DNA of 64,000 bases, taken from contig CAVVXU010000004.1 of the NCBI GenBank assembly GCA_963752325.1, positions 186,001 through 250,000 on the forward strand, read 5' to 3'. Origin of the DNA: CAVTJL01 sp963752325. Lineage in GTDB: Bacteria; Pseudomonadota; Alphaproteobacteria; Geminicoccales; Geminicoccaceae. Below are positions 32,903 through 40,947 of this stretch, in pieces. The position numbers were made by a program, and so were the translations under genes. Every line of letters begins with the position of its first letter. The first letter of the stretch is position 1. The notes below the pieces were generated by a model. The model ran no database searches, was not told the origin of the DNA, and worked only from the letters and a program-made list of their open reading frames with translations.

Positions 32903-34069
32903 ATGGCTGACACGTTCGGCAGCGCCTCGGCGCTGCTCTCGCGTCGTCCTCTAAAGGCTCCGGCGATTTGTCTGCGCCCCCGGCTGGTCCGGGCTAGGGC
33001 AAGGAGGGTTGTCGACGCCTTTCCGGGCGACGTGCTCTATGCGGTCAAATGCAACGATACGCCGGCGGTGCTGCAAGCCCTCTGGGAAGGCGGCATCCGT
33101 CACTTCGACACGGCCTCGATCGCCGAGATCCGTGCCGTAAAGTCCCTGCTGCCGGATGCGGTCTGTCACTTCATGCATCCGGTGAAGAGCTACGAGGCCG
33201 TCGCCGAGGCGTTCGAGGAGCATGGCGTGCGCCGGTTCGTCTTCGATGACGCGGCGGAGCTCGAGAAGATCCTCTGCGCCACCGGCTGGGCTCCCGATCT
33301 CGAGCTCTATGTACGGCTGGCCGTTCCCGGTCAGGGTGCGGTCCTCACGCTCACGGGGAAGTTCGGGGTCGACACCGTCGAGGCGGCGGAGCTCGTGCGT
33401 CGTGCGCGCGTCGACGCCAAGGTCGTGGGCGTCACCTTCCATGTGGGCTCGCAGTGCCTGGATCCGGCCGCCTATGCGCGGGCCATCGCGCTTGCGGGCG
33501 AGGTCGCGCGTGGTGCCGGCGGCATCGATCGCCTCGATGTCGGCGGTGGCTTTCCTGCCGTCTACCGTGGCGACGAGCCCGAGTTCGAGGTGTTCGTCTC
33601 GGCCATCGAGCGGGCGGTGGCGCGCGAAGGCTTGAGCTGCGCGCTCGAGTGCGAGCCAGGCCGAGCACTCGTCGCCGAGGGTGCCTCGGTGATGTCCAGG
33701 GTCGAGCTGCGGCGCAACCGGGCCCTTTATCTGAACGACGGCGTCTATGGCAATCTGGCCGAGCTCAAGTGGATCGGACCGCATTTTCCGATGCGGGTGA
33801 TGCGCCAGACGGGCGAGGCGGGGGGCTGTCGGCAGCCGTTCGACCTCTTCGGCCCGACCTGCGACAGCATCGACAGCATGCCGGGGCCGCACTGGCTCGC
33901 GGTCGATGCGCAAGCCGGCGACTGGATCGAGGTCGGGATGATGGGCGCCTACTCGAACGCCCTTCGGACCCAGTTCAACGGCTTCGGCAGCGAGGCGATC
34001 TTCGTCGTCGACGATGCCGGCTGGTATCTGCCGGCGTTGCGCGAGATCCATCAGGCGCTAGCCGCGTAA
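32903..34069 (+). CDS. PLP-dependent ornithine/lysine-type decarboxylase (fold III)
   Basis: A 388-residue alanine-racemase-fold decarboxylase. K49 in LYAVKCN is the PLP Schiff-base Lys; HVGSQC and LDVGGGFPAVY form the phosphate-binding region; CEPGRALVA contributes the Glu-Pro-Gly-Arg motif; GPTCDSID supplies the active-site Cys-Asp of eukaryote-type ornithine decarboxylases. GGAGG lies 5 nt before ATG 32903. The short ODC-like form is common in alphaproteobacteria, and acts on ornithine or lysine to give putrescine or cadaverine. It converges on an MFS gene with two hairpins between. Confidence 0.92.
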   Translation: MADTFGSASALLSRRPLKAPAICLRPRLVRARARRVVDAFPGDVLYAVKCNDTPAVLQALWEGGIRHFDTASIAEIRAVKSLLPDAVCHFMHPVKSYEAVAEAFEEHGVRRFVFDDAAELEKILCATGWAPDLELYVRLAVPGQGAVLTLTGKFGVDTVEAAELVRRARVDAKVVGVTFHVGSQCLDPAAYARAIALAGEVARGAGGIDRLDVGGGFPAVYRGDEPEFEVFVSAIERAVAREGLSCALECEPGRALVAEGASVMSRVELRRNRALYLNDGVYGNLAELKWIGPHFPMRVMRQTGEAGGCRQPFDLFGPTCDSIDSMPGPHWLAVDAQAGDWIEVGMMGAYSNALRTQFNGFGSEAIFVVDDAGWYLPALREIHQALAA

Positions 34070-34093
34070 GCCCTCGGGGCTTGCGCGGCTAGC
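34057..34093. terminator. Terminator-like hairpin overlapping a stop codon
   Basis: GCTAGCCGCG, T, AAGCCC (34057-34073) pairs with GGGCTT, G, CGCGGCTAGC (34077-34093): 16 Watson-Crick pairs and one T-G, with a 3-nt loop. The TAA stop of the decarboxylase gene (34067-34069) is inside the stem. It lies between convergent genes. Confidence 0.6.
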
Positions 34094-34118
34094 GGCCGGC
34101 ACGGGGGCAGCATTGGGT

Positions 34119-34140
34119 GGGGATGCCCGCCGGCATCCCC
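34119..34140. terminator. Second hairpin between convergent genes
   Basis: GGGGATGCC (34119-34127) pairs perfectly with GGCATCCCC (34132-34140), loop CGCC. It ends 7 bp before the stop of the MFS gene on the minus strand, so it could terminate that transcript. Confidence 0.5.
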
Positions 34141-34147
34141 CGATCCT

Positions 34148-35356
34148 TCAGCTCGCCCGGGCGAGGGATGTCATGCCCGGGCGTAGCAGCACCACCATCC
34201 CGACCAGAAGCAGGGCCGGCAGCGCCAGAAGATTCATCGCCTCCCAGCCGAGCGTGGCGTGGAGGACGCCGGACAGGGTGGCCGACGCGGTCACGCAGCC
34301 GAAGACGAGAAGATCGTTGAGGCCCTGGACCTTCGCCTTCTCGGCCTCCGAATGGCAGGTCGTGAGAAGCGTCGTCCCGCCCACGAACATCATGTTCCAG
34401 CCGACGCCGAGAAGAAAAAGGGCCACGGCGAAGTTCGCCACGTTCACGCCCGAGACGGCGACCGCGATGCAGAGCAGATTGAGCCCGACGCCGGTCAGGA
34501 TCACCGGCCGCACACCGAGCCGGGCGATGAGGTGCCCGGTCACGAGGCTGGGCGCGAACATCCCGACGACGTGCCATTGGATGACGAAGGCGCTGTCGCG
34601 GAAATCGTGGCCGCAGGCGATGATCGCGAGCGGCGTGGCGGTCATCAGCAGGTTCATCGTCACATAGCCGACGAGCGCTGCAAGAAACGCTGTCACGGCA
34701 GCGGGCTGGCGTGCGATGACGCGGATCGGGCGCCCCATCCTGCGGCGGTCGGCGAGGCTCGGTCGGGGCAGCTCGAGGAGCTGAAGGACACAGAAGGCCA
34801 GCGTGGCGAGACAGGAGATCGCCACATAGCAGCCCGCGAAGATCACCGGGCTCAGCAGGTCCCGTGTCGCGATGGCCACCATCGGGCCCAGGAACGCGGC
34901 GGCGAGGCCGCCGAGCAGGACCCAGGAGATGGCACGCCCACGGCTTCCGGTCCGCTCGGCGCCGAAGGCCGCATCGGAGGCGTCGGCCGCTGCGAAGCGC
35001 AGATACTGACCGAACGCGCCGAAGATCCCGTAGACGGCTCCGGCCAGGCAGAAGAGCGGGAAGCTCGCGTGCCAGATGGCCATCACGCCCAGCCCGCCCG
35101 CCAGCACGCCGCACATGGTTCCGATGCTCAGGCCGGCGCGCCGCCCCACGCGACGCATCAGCAGCGAGGCCGGCATCGTCGCGCACATGGTGCCCAGGAA
35201 CTGTGCGCCCAACGGCAGGGTGGCGAGCCACGCGACCGGCGCATACTGCAGCCCGACCAGCGGGGCCGTGCTGATCACGATCATGTTGCACATCAAGAAC
35301 AGCGCCTGACAGAGGCTCAGCGTCGTGATGTTTCTGAGGAAGCTGCCACGTGCCAT
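34148..35356 (-). CDS. MFS transporter
   Basis: A 402-residue major-facilitator protein with twelve membrane spans. LLMRRVGRRAGLSIGTMCGV fits the loop between helices 2 and 3 (usual GxLaDrxGRR), and HLIARLGVRPVILTGVG is its repeat in the second half. SEAEKAKVQGLNDLLVFGCV is characteristic of a recurrent proteobacterial MFS group. ATG at 35356 has GAGG 7 nt upstream; another ATG lies at 35368. Substrate unknown; neighbours do not indicate one. Confidence 0.9.
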   Translation of the reverse strand: MARGSFLRNITTLSLCQALFLMCNMIVISTAPLVGLQYAPVAWLATLPLGAQFLGTMCATMPASLLMRRVGRRAGLSIGTMCGVLAGGLGVMAIWHASFPLFCLAGAVYGIFGAFGQYLRFAAADASDAAFGAERTGSRGRAISWVLLGGLAAAFLGPMVAIATRDLLSPVIFAGCYVAISCLATLAFCVLQLLELPRPSLADRRRMGRPIRVIARQPAAVTAFLAALVGYVTMNLLMTATPLAIIACGHDFRDSAFVIQWHVVGMFAPSLVTGHLIARLGVRPVILTGVGLNLLCIAVAVSGVNVANFAVALFLLGVGWNMMFVGGTTLLTTCHSEAEKAKVQGLNDLLVFGCVTASATLSGVLHATLGWEAMNLLALPALLLVGMVVLLRPGMTSLARAS

Positions 35357-35473
35357 GACCCGCCTCATAGCCGAGCGGTGTTGCGGTGACGAGCGCTGGT
35401 CGCTGCGGCCGATGCGGCTATCATGGCCGGATCGACGAAGCCGCACCACCCAAGCCCGCAGGGGGAGATCACG

Positions 35474-36256
35474 ATGTGGAAGCAGCTTCTTGTGTTCGTC
35501 CTCGCCGCCCTGCTCCCCGGATCCGCCCTGGCGGCCGGCTGCTTTCCGATCGCCTCGGGTCCGGCTCGTGTCTGGCCCGCTTCCCTCGAGCGGGCCGACC
35601 TGCCGCAAGGGGCCACCGTTCAGGTGACGTTCCTCGGCCATGCGAGCTTCCTCATCGAGACTCCGGCCGGGGTGACGGCGGTAACCGACTACAACGACTA
35701 TGTCCGCCCGCCGGTGACGCCCCGCATCGCCACGATGAACAACGCCCACGACACCCACTTCAGTGCCCATCCCGACCCGGGCATCGAGGTCGTCCTGCGC
35801 GGCTGGAACCCCGAGGGCGGTCCGGCCGAGCACGACGTCACGATCGAGGACCTCAGGGTCCGCAACGTGCCCACGGCGGTGCACGGGCGGGTCGGCGCCC
35901 AGGCCCTCGGCAACTCGATCTTCGTTTTCGAGGTCGGCGATCTGTGCATCGCCCACCTCGGCCACCTCCATCACCTGCTCACGCGCGGGCAGCTGGCGGA
36001 GCTCGGGCTCATCGACATCCTGATGGTGCCGGTGGATGGCAGCTACACCATGTCGCGTCAGGAGATGCTGCAGGTCGTCCGCCAGATACGGCCTTCGGTC
36101 GTGATCCCGATGCACTATTTCAACACGGCGACGCTGGCGGATTTTCTCGGCCTGGTCGAGGGCGCGTGGCGGGTGGTTCAAAGCGATTCATCAGCCGTCG
36201 CCTTCTCGCGAGCCACCCTGCCGCACCAGGTCGTCCTCGTATTGCCCGGGCGATGA
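35474..36256 (+). CDS. Exported MBL-fold metal-dependent hydrolase (UlaG-like)
   Basis: A 260-residue protein. The signal peptide MWKQLLVFVLAALLPGSALA is followed by VTFLGHASFLIETPAGVTAV, the start of the UlaG-like metallo-beta-lactamase fold. Metal ligands should be the His residues of NNAHDTHFS (usual THxHxDH, altered), AHLGHLHHLL, and IPMHYFNT. DILMVPVDGSYTMS is the family block before the last strand. GGGGGAG precedes ATG 35474. Divergent from the MFS gene with 117 bp between starts. Substrate unknown. Confidence 0.88.
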   Translation: MWKQLLVFVLAALLPGSALAAGCFPIASGPARVWPASLERADLPQGATVQVTFLGHASFLIETPAGVTAVTDYNDYVRPPVTPRIATMNNAHDTHFSAHPDPGIEVVLRGWNPEGGPAEHDVTIEDLRVRNVPTAVHGRVGAQALGNSIFVFEVGDLCIAHLGHLHHLLTRGQLAELGLIDILMVPVDGSYTMSRQEMLQVVRQIRPSVVIPMHYFNTATLADFLGLVEGAWRVVQSDSSAVAFSRATLPHQVVLVLPGR

Positions 36257-36334
36257 GCGCCGCCGTCCGCCGGCATGGGGCTGCCGTCACGGGCCGGTCA
36301 CGACATCGGGGTATGCTCCCTTTGGCCGAGGACC

Positions 36335-37837
36335 ATGAGCACACCGCACCCCGCTGAAGGCACTGCCCTCGAGACGCCTGCCCAGCTTCTGGCAGCCGTC
36401 GATTCGCTGCGCGACGCCGTGCAGGCCGAGGGTGAGGCCATTCTCGAGCGCTGGCCCGCGCCGATCGAGCGACCCAGCTTCGCTGCCGGCGCCGCCAACC
36501 TCGCGCTCTATCTGGCGTTGCGGCACCGCGACCTGCGCTCGCTGCAGACGGCGCTGATGCGTTTCGGCCTCTCGTCGCTCGGCCGGCTCGAGAGTCGCGT
36601 GCTGCCGACGCTGGACTCCGTCGCGGCGGCATTGGCGGCCATCACCGGGCAACCGTTGAGGCCCTTTCCTGGAGCGGACCCATTCTTCGCCGGTGAGCGG
36701 CAGCTCGCGCGTGAGGTCGAGGCGATCTTTGGGCCGGAGTCGGCTTCCGGCCGCCATGTCCGCATCCTGGTCACCTGCCCGAGCGAGGCCGCTGACCAGC
36801 CGGACCTGTTCAGGGAGCTGCTCGAGGCCGGGGCCGACGCCGTGCGGATCAATTGCGCGCACGACGACGCCGCGGCTTGGACGCGCATGGTCGAGCATCT
36901 CCGGGCTGCCGAGCGGGCGATCGGCCGGAGCGCGCGTGTCCTGATGGATCTGGGCGGCCCCAAATGCCGCATCCTCGACAGCCGCCATCCCGCCGAGCGC
37001 AAGCGCATCGTCGTCGGTGACCGGCTGCGGCTGGTCGCACCGGGCGCCTTTGCCGTCGAGGCCGACCCCGCCTTCCAGGCCGAGTGCGCCATCCCGGAGG
37101 CGCTCGGTCGGGTTCGGCCGGGGGATCGCGTGCTGATCGACGATGGCAAGCTCGGCGGCACGATCGAGACGGTGAGCGAGGCGGGTGTCGTGCTGACGCT
37201 TCACCACGCGCCTTCAGGCGGAGCCCGGCTCAAGCCCGAGAAGGGGCTCAATTTCCCGGACACGGATCTCGGCCTGTCGCCGCTCACCGCCAAGGACCTG
37301 CGGGACCTGGACACGGTGGTGCGGCTTGCCGACCTCGTCGGATTCAGCTTCGTGCAGGGGGCCGGAGACATCCAGCGCCTGCAGGAGGAGCTGGCGAGGC
37401 GTCGGCCGGGAGACTGGCAGCAGCTCGGGCTGGTTGCCAAGATCGAGACGCCGCGCGCGGTCCTTGGCCTTCCGGGCATCGTCGTCGAGGCAGCCTCCCG
37501 TCAGCCCTTCGCCGTGATGATCGCGCGCGGCGACCTCGCGGTGGAGCTCGGCTTCGAGCGGCTGGCCGAGATGCAAGAGGAGATCATGTGGCTCGCCGAG
37601 GCGGCTCACGTGCCTGTCATCTGGGCCACCCAGGTGCTGGAAAGCCTGGTCAAGAAGGGCCTGCCCTCGCGCGGCGACATGACCGACGCCGCCATGTCGG
37701 CTCGGGCCGAGTGCGTCATGCTGAACAAGGGACCGCACGTCGTGGAGGCAGTCCGGACGCTGGATCGTCTTCTCGGCCGCATGACGGAGCACCAGTCCAA
37801 GAAGACACCGAAGCTCCGCCGACTGCGTAGCTGGTAG
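36335..37837 (+). CDS. Pyruvate-kinase-like protein with N-terminal extension, lacking C-domain
   Basis: A 500-residue protein. Residues 1 to about 125 are a helical extension without recognised domain. The pyruvate-kinase barrel follows: ILVTCPSEA, ADAVRINCAHDDAAAW, VLMDLGGPKCRILD, KGLNFPDTDLGLSPLTAKD, VGFSFVQG, LVAKIETPRAV, FAVMIARGDLAVELGFE, and VPVIWATQVLESLVKKGLPS. Compared with canonical enzymes RMNFSHG is RINCAHD (a K-binding Ser is Ala), and the loop that normally continues ISFVR has Gln for Arg. The allosteric C-terminal domain is absent, as the protein ends about 30 residues after the barrel. Catalysis of phosphoenolpyruvate phosphotransfer is plausible, since KIE and GD are retained, but unproven. 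Confidence 0.82.
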   Translation: MSTPHPAEGTALETPAQLLAAVDSLRDAVQAEGEAILERWPAPIERPSFAAGAANLALYLALRHRDLRSLQTALMRFGLSSLGRLESRVLPTLDSVAAALAAITGQPLRPFPGADPFFAGERQLAREVEAIFGPESASGRHVRILVTCPSEAADQPDLFRELLEAGADAVRINCAHDDAAAWTRMVEHLRAAERAIGRSARVLMDLGGPKCRILDSRHPAERKRIVVGDRLRLVAPGAFAVEADPAFQAECAIPEALGRVRPGDRVLIDDGKLGGTIETVSEAGVVLTLHHAPSGGARLKPEKGLNFPDTDLGLSPLTAKDLRDLDTVVRLADLVGFSFVQGAGDIQRLQEELARRRPGDWQQLGLVAKIETPRAVLGLPGIVVEAASRQPFAVMIARGDLAVELGFERLAEMQEEIMWLAEAAHVPVIWATQVLESLVKKGLPSRGDMTDAAMSARAECVMLNKGPHVVEAVRTLDRLLGRMTEHQSKKTPKLRRLRSW

Positions 37838-37847
37838 CCCGGCAGCC

Positions 37848-38189
37848 TTACTGCTTGAGCGACATGATCAGGGCGGCGACGTCCTGGAGCTGCTGCCGGC
37901 CCAGCGGGGGCTCCGGCATCTGAGGGTGCGTCTTCCCGAGCGCCAGGGCCACGATCCGATCGGCATCGATCCCAGGCTTGGCCGCGATCTCGGCAAAGGG
38001 CGGCACGCCGGCCGGGACGGGACCCTTGTCGTCGGGCAGCACCAAGTGGCAGGAGCCGCAGAACTGCCTGGCAAGCGTGAGCCCGTTTGCGGGATCACCC
38101 GGCGATGCGGCTCGTGCCTCGCTCGCTGCGGTTGCGCAGACAAGGCCCATCACGAGCGCTCCAGGCCACCTTCTCCTCGATGTCACCAT
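37848..38189 (-). CDS. Class I cytochrome c
   Basis: A 113-residue exported monoheme cytochrome. The signal peptide WPGALVMGLVCATAASEARA is followed by a single heme site CGSCH (44-48), and the axial Met is in HPQMPEPPL. The layout matches small SoxX/c552-like soluble cytochromes (QLQDVAALIMSLK C-terminal helix). ATG 38189 has GGAG 6 nt upstream; other in-frame starts lie further up. Convergent with the pyruvate-kinase-like gene. Redox partner not indicated. Confidence 0.9.
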   Translation of the reverse strand: MVTSRRRWPGALVMGLVCATAASEARAASPGDPANGLTLARQFCGSCHLVLPDDKGPVPAGVPPFAEIAAKPGIDADRIVALALGKTHPQMPEPPLGRQQLQDVAALIMSLKQ

Positions 38190-38253
38190 GACGCGCTCCG
38201 CCTCCCAGCCGCGCATGATCCATGCTTGGCAGTCACGGCCGGCTTCGGCAAGC

Positions 38254-38529
38254 CTAGTTGGGCGCCCTTCGCCCATTGAGCCTGCGAACGCGCTCCAACT
38301 CGTGGTAGTCGATCGCGCCCATGATCGGCCCTCCGGTCGCCCGGTCGATATCGCCCCGCGTAAGTCCGAGATCCTTGAGAAGGCTGTCGCTCATCGCGGC
38401 GAGCGCGCGTCGCTCGCGATAGGCGCGGACGGCCCTGGCAGTCCAGGTGACCAGCCCCCTTAGAGAGGACCAGACGTCGCTTCCGCGCACCTGTGGGTGG
38501 GCCTCATGCGGGAGGGAGCTCATTGCCAT
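38254..38529 (-). CDS. DUF1127 (YjiS-like) small protein
   Basis: A 91-residue protein. The C-terminal half carries DUF1127: YRERRALAAMSDSLLKDLGL, then TRGDIDRATGG. DUF1127 proteins are small Arg-rich proteins abundant in alphaproteobacteria; some bind RNA or regulate phosphate and stress metabolism. GGAG lies 7 nt before ATG 38529. Divergent from the LysR gene, a common genomic pairing, with an AT-rich spacer between. Confidence 0.9.
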   Translation of the reverse strand: MAMSSLPHEAHPQVRGSDVWSSLRGLVTWTARAVRAYRERRALAAMSDSLLKDLGLTRGDIDRATGGPIMGAIDYHELERVRRLNGRRAPN

Positions 38530-38595
38530 CGACGCTCTCCGAGATGGGTTGTCTCGATGGAGAGAATGGCCAGCGTAGCTTGATCAATCTAACGA

Positions 38596-38611
38596 ATATG
38601 TTTTATCATAT
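38596..38611. promoter_or_regulatory. AT-rich dyad between divergent DUF1127 and LysR genes
   Basis: ATATG-TTTTAT-CATAT is a perfect 5-bp dyad with a 6-bp spacer, in an AT-rich island (38575-38620) that is rare in this GC-rich window. Its place 9 bp before the LysR start suggests an operator used for autoregulation and control of the DUF1127 gene. This is inference. Confidence 0.35.
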
Positions 38612-38619
38612 ACATCAAC

Positions 38620-39513
38620 ATGATTGATGGGATGCGCATGGGCCTCCATCTCGAGCCGGACCTCCTCCGGACCTTCGTCGCCATCGCCGAGACCAGCAGC
38701 TTCACCGAGGCGGCCCGGCGGGTTGGTCGTACCCAGTCGGCGGTGAGCATGCAGATGCGCCGGCTGGAGGACCGGATGGGGCGCCAGCTCTTGGCGAGGC
38801 AGGGTCGCGGCACGGCGCTGACACCGGATGGCGAGATGCTTCTCGGCCATGCCCGGCGGGTGCTGCGGGCGCATGCGGACGCCGAGGCCGCCTTCGACAG
38901 CGCCGGCCTCGACGGTCGCGTGCGGATCGGCTCTCCCGACGATTATGCCAGCAGCTTTCTGCCTGGCATCCTCGCCCGGTTCGCCCGCACGCATCCCCGG
39001 GTCGAGGTCGAGCTCGTCTGTGAGCCGTCGGCGAGCCTCTTGCCACTCGTCCGCGCCGGCGAGGTCGATCTGGCGCTTGTCACCCAGGGCTCGGGAGAGA
39101 TGGAAGGCACGGTCGTCCATCGCGAGGCGTTGGTCTGGGCGGGCTCGGTCGACCATGACGCCCACCTCGAGGATCCTCTGCCGCTGGCGCTCTTCCACCA
39201 GGGCTGCGTCTTCCGCCGCAGCGCCATGGAGGCGTTGGCGGCTGAGGGCAGGGCCAGCAGGATCGCCTATACGAGCCTCAGCGTGGCCGGCATCTATGCG
39301 GCCTTGTCGGCCGGCCTTGCGGTGGGCGTGCTGCCGCTCTCCGCTGTCCGCCCGGGCCTCCGTATCCTTGGCCCCTCCTGCGGCCTGCCGCCGCTTCCCG
39401 CCCTGGGGATCGTGCTGGTCAAGCGGCCCGGACCGCCGACTGCCATCCGCGAGGCGCTGGAGCAGCACGTGGTCGCCTCGCTCGCCTCGCCGCCGCTTCT
39501 TGCCGCCGCGTGA
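38620..39513 (+). CDS. LysR-family regulator
   Basis: A 297-residue regulator. HTH: LEPDLLRTFVAIAETSSFTE, then AARRVGRTQSAVSMQMRRLE. The effector domain begins LDGRVRIGSPDDYASSFLPG, then ILARFARTHPRVEVELVCEP. This DDYA version is typical of the LysR subgroup that lies beside DUF1127 genes in alphaproteobacteria. Starts at 38620 or 38638 (MGLHLEP) are both possible, as no clear ribosome site separates them. Confidence 0.9.
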   Translation: MIDGMRMGLHLEPDLLRTFVAIAETSSFTEAARRVGRTQSAVSMQMRRLEDRMGRQLLARQGRGTALTPDGEMLLGHARRVLRAHADAEAAFDSAGLDGRVRIGSPDDYASSFLPGILARFARTHPRVEVELVCEPSASLLPLVRAGEVDLALVTQGSGEMEGTVVHREALVWAGSVDHDAHLEDPLPLALFHQGCVFRRSAMEALAAEGRASRIAYTSLSVAGIYAALSAGLAVGVLPLSAVRPGLRILGPSCGLPPLPALGIVLVKRPGPPTAIREALEQHVVASLASPPLLAAA

Positions 39514-39641
39514 GGCTCCGCATGGCCGCTTTCTCGCGGAGGCCGGTGCGGCCCAAGGCGACGTCGGTGTTTGACCCGCGGGCGGGGCATGACTATAGGC
39601 GTTCGCGAAGCCTTCAAAAAACAGCCTTCGCGGGGTATCGA

Positions 39642-40922
39642 ATGTCGGGGAAAGAGCACACCCGCTGTCTTGAGCTCATGCAGCAGGGCGCCCTGGCCGC
39701 CTCGATCATCGTTCTGTCCGGATGGACCGTCTCCGCTGGCGCCGCCGGCATTCCAGCTCCTGCGACGCCGCAGCCCAAGCCGCTCGAAGCCCAGCGATCG
39801 CTGGACTCTGGCCAGCCCATATCTCAGGCCGAGAGCGTCGTGCTTACCTTGGTGGCGCACCAGGGCGACGAGCTGGCCGATCTGCTGCTCTCGAGCGGTG
39901 TTCGCGAGAGCCAGGTCTTCGAGGCAATGGGCGGCCTGCACGACTTTCTCGAAGGCGATGGCCTTCAGCCGAGTGATCAGCTCCACTTGGTGCTCAGGCG
40001 GGCAGGCCCGGACGCGGGTCGCCTGACGGCGCTGTCCATCTTCGATACCCATAATCAGTCCTGGACCGTCGTCGCGCGTGATGATGGGACGTTCGAGACG
40101 GCGCATCGTCCTTGGAACTTCGCGACGGAGACCCTGACGGGGGTCGTCAGCGGCCCACTCCTGGGCTCGCTCCGAGCCGCCGGTGTCCCTGGACCCGTGG
40201 CCGAGGAGACGGTGGACGCGTTCGCGCTCGATCCCGACATCCCCGCTCGGCCGGCCGCGGGCGTGCCGTTCGAGGTCGTCTTCCAGACCGTGCGATCGGG
40301 CGATCCAGACGTTCCGGCGGCCATGCTCCGCTGCGCGACCATCCGTTCCGACGGGCGCCTTCACAGCGTCTACCGCTACCCGATGGTCGGTGGCCGCATC
40401 GCCTTCCTCGAGCCCGACGGCAAGGGTGTGGCGCCGCTGAGCCTAGGGGCGCCCATCAAGGACGCTCGGATCACCTCACCCTATGGCTGGCGCGTCCACC
40501 CGGTTCTCCATAGGCGGCTGTTCCACAAGGGCGTCGACTTCGGCGCGCCCACGGGAACGGCGATCTATGCGGCACAGGACGGCGTCGTCGAGAGTGTCGG
40601 GTGGCGTGGCAACTACGGCCGATATATCCGGGTGAAGCACTCCGACCGGGTGTCCACGGCCTACGCGCACATGTCCCGCTTCGCGCGCCATATCAAGGTT
40701 GGCACGCATGTGCACCGTGGGCAGGTGATCGGCTATGTCGGTGCCTCCGGGCTGGCGACGGGGCCGCATCTCTATTTCGAGGTGCTGATCGACCATCGTC
40801 AGGTCAATCCCGAGAGCCCGGACCTCAGCGTGCCCGTCGCGCTGTCGGGGGCGTCGCTCGAGCGCTTCGAGACCTTCGTCAAGCGGATGACCCGGACCGA
40901 GGTGGCGGACGCCAGCGGCTAG
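39642..40922 (+). CDS. M23-family peptidoglycan endopeptidase
   Basis: A 426-residue exported zinc peptidase. A hydrophobic N-terminal segment (ALAASIIVLSGWTVSAGAA) is followed by a LysM/OapA-like domain (about 60-220: VVLTLVAHQGDELADLLLSS). The C-terminal M23 domain is ITSPYGWRVHPVLHRRLFHK, then GVDFGAPTGTAIYAAQDG; zinc ligands are the His and Asp of HKGVDFG and the His of GPHLYFEVL, with YAHMSRF. It cleaves peptidoglycan cross-links in the periplasm. ATG 39642 precedes the signal; upstream in-frame starts lack a ribosome site. Confidence 0.92.
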   Translation: MSGKEHTRCLELMQQGALAASIIVLSGWTVSAGAAGIPAPATPQPKPLEAQRSLDSGQPISQAESVVLTLVAHQGDELADLLLSSGVRESQVFEAMGGLHDFLEGDGLQPSDQLHLVLRRAGPDAGRLTALSIFDTHNQSWTVVARDDGTFETAHRPWNFATETLTGVVSGPLLGSLRAAGVPGPVAEETVDAFALDPDIPARPAAGVPFEVVFQTVRSGDPDVPAAMLRCATIRSDGRLHSVYRYPMVGGRIAFLEPDGKGVAPLSLGAPIKDARITSPYGWRVHPVLHRRLFHKGVDFGAPTGTAIYAAQDGVVESVGWRGNYGRYIRVKHSDRVSTAYAHMSRFARHIKVGTHVHRGQVIGYVGASGLATGPHLYFEVLIDHRQVNPESPDLSVPVALSGASLERFETFVKRMTRTEVADASG

Positions 40923-40947
40923 CTGGCCCGGCACCTCGGACGCTGGG

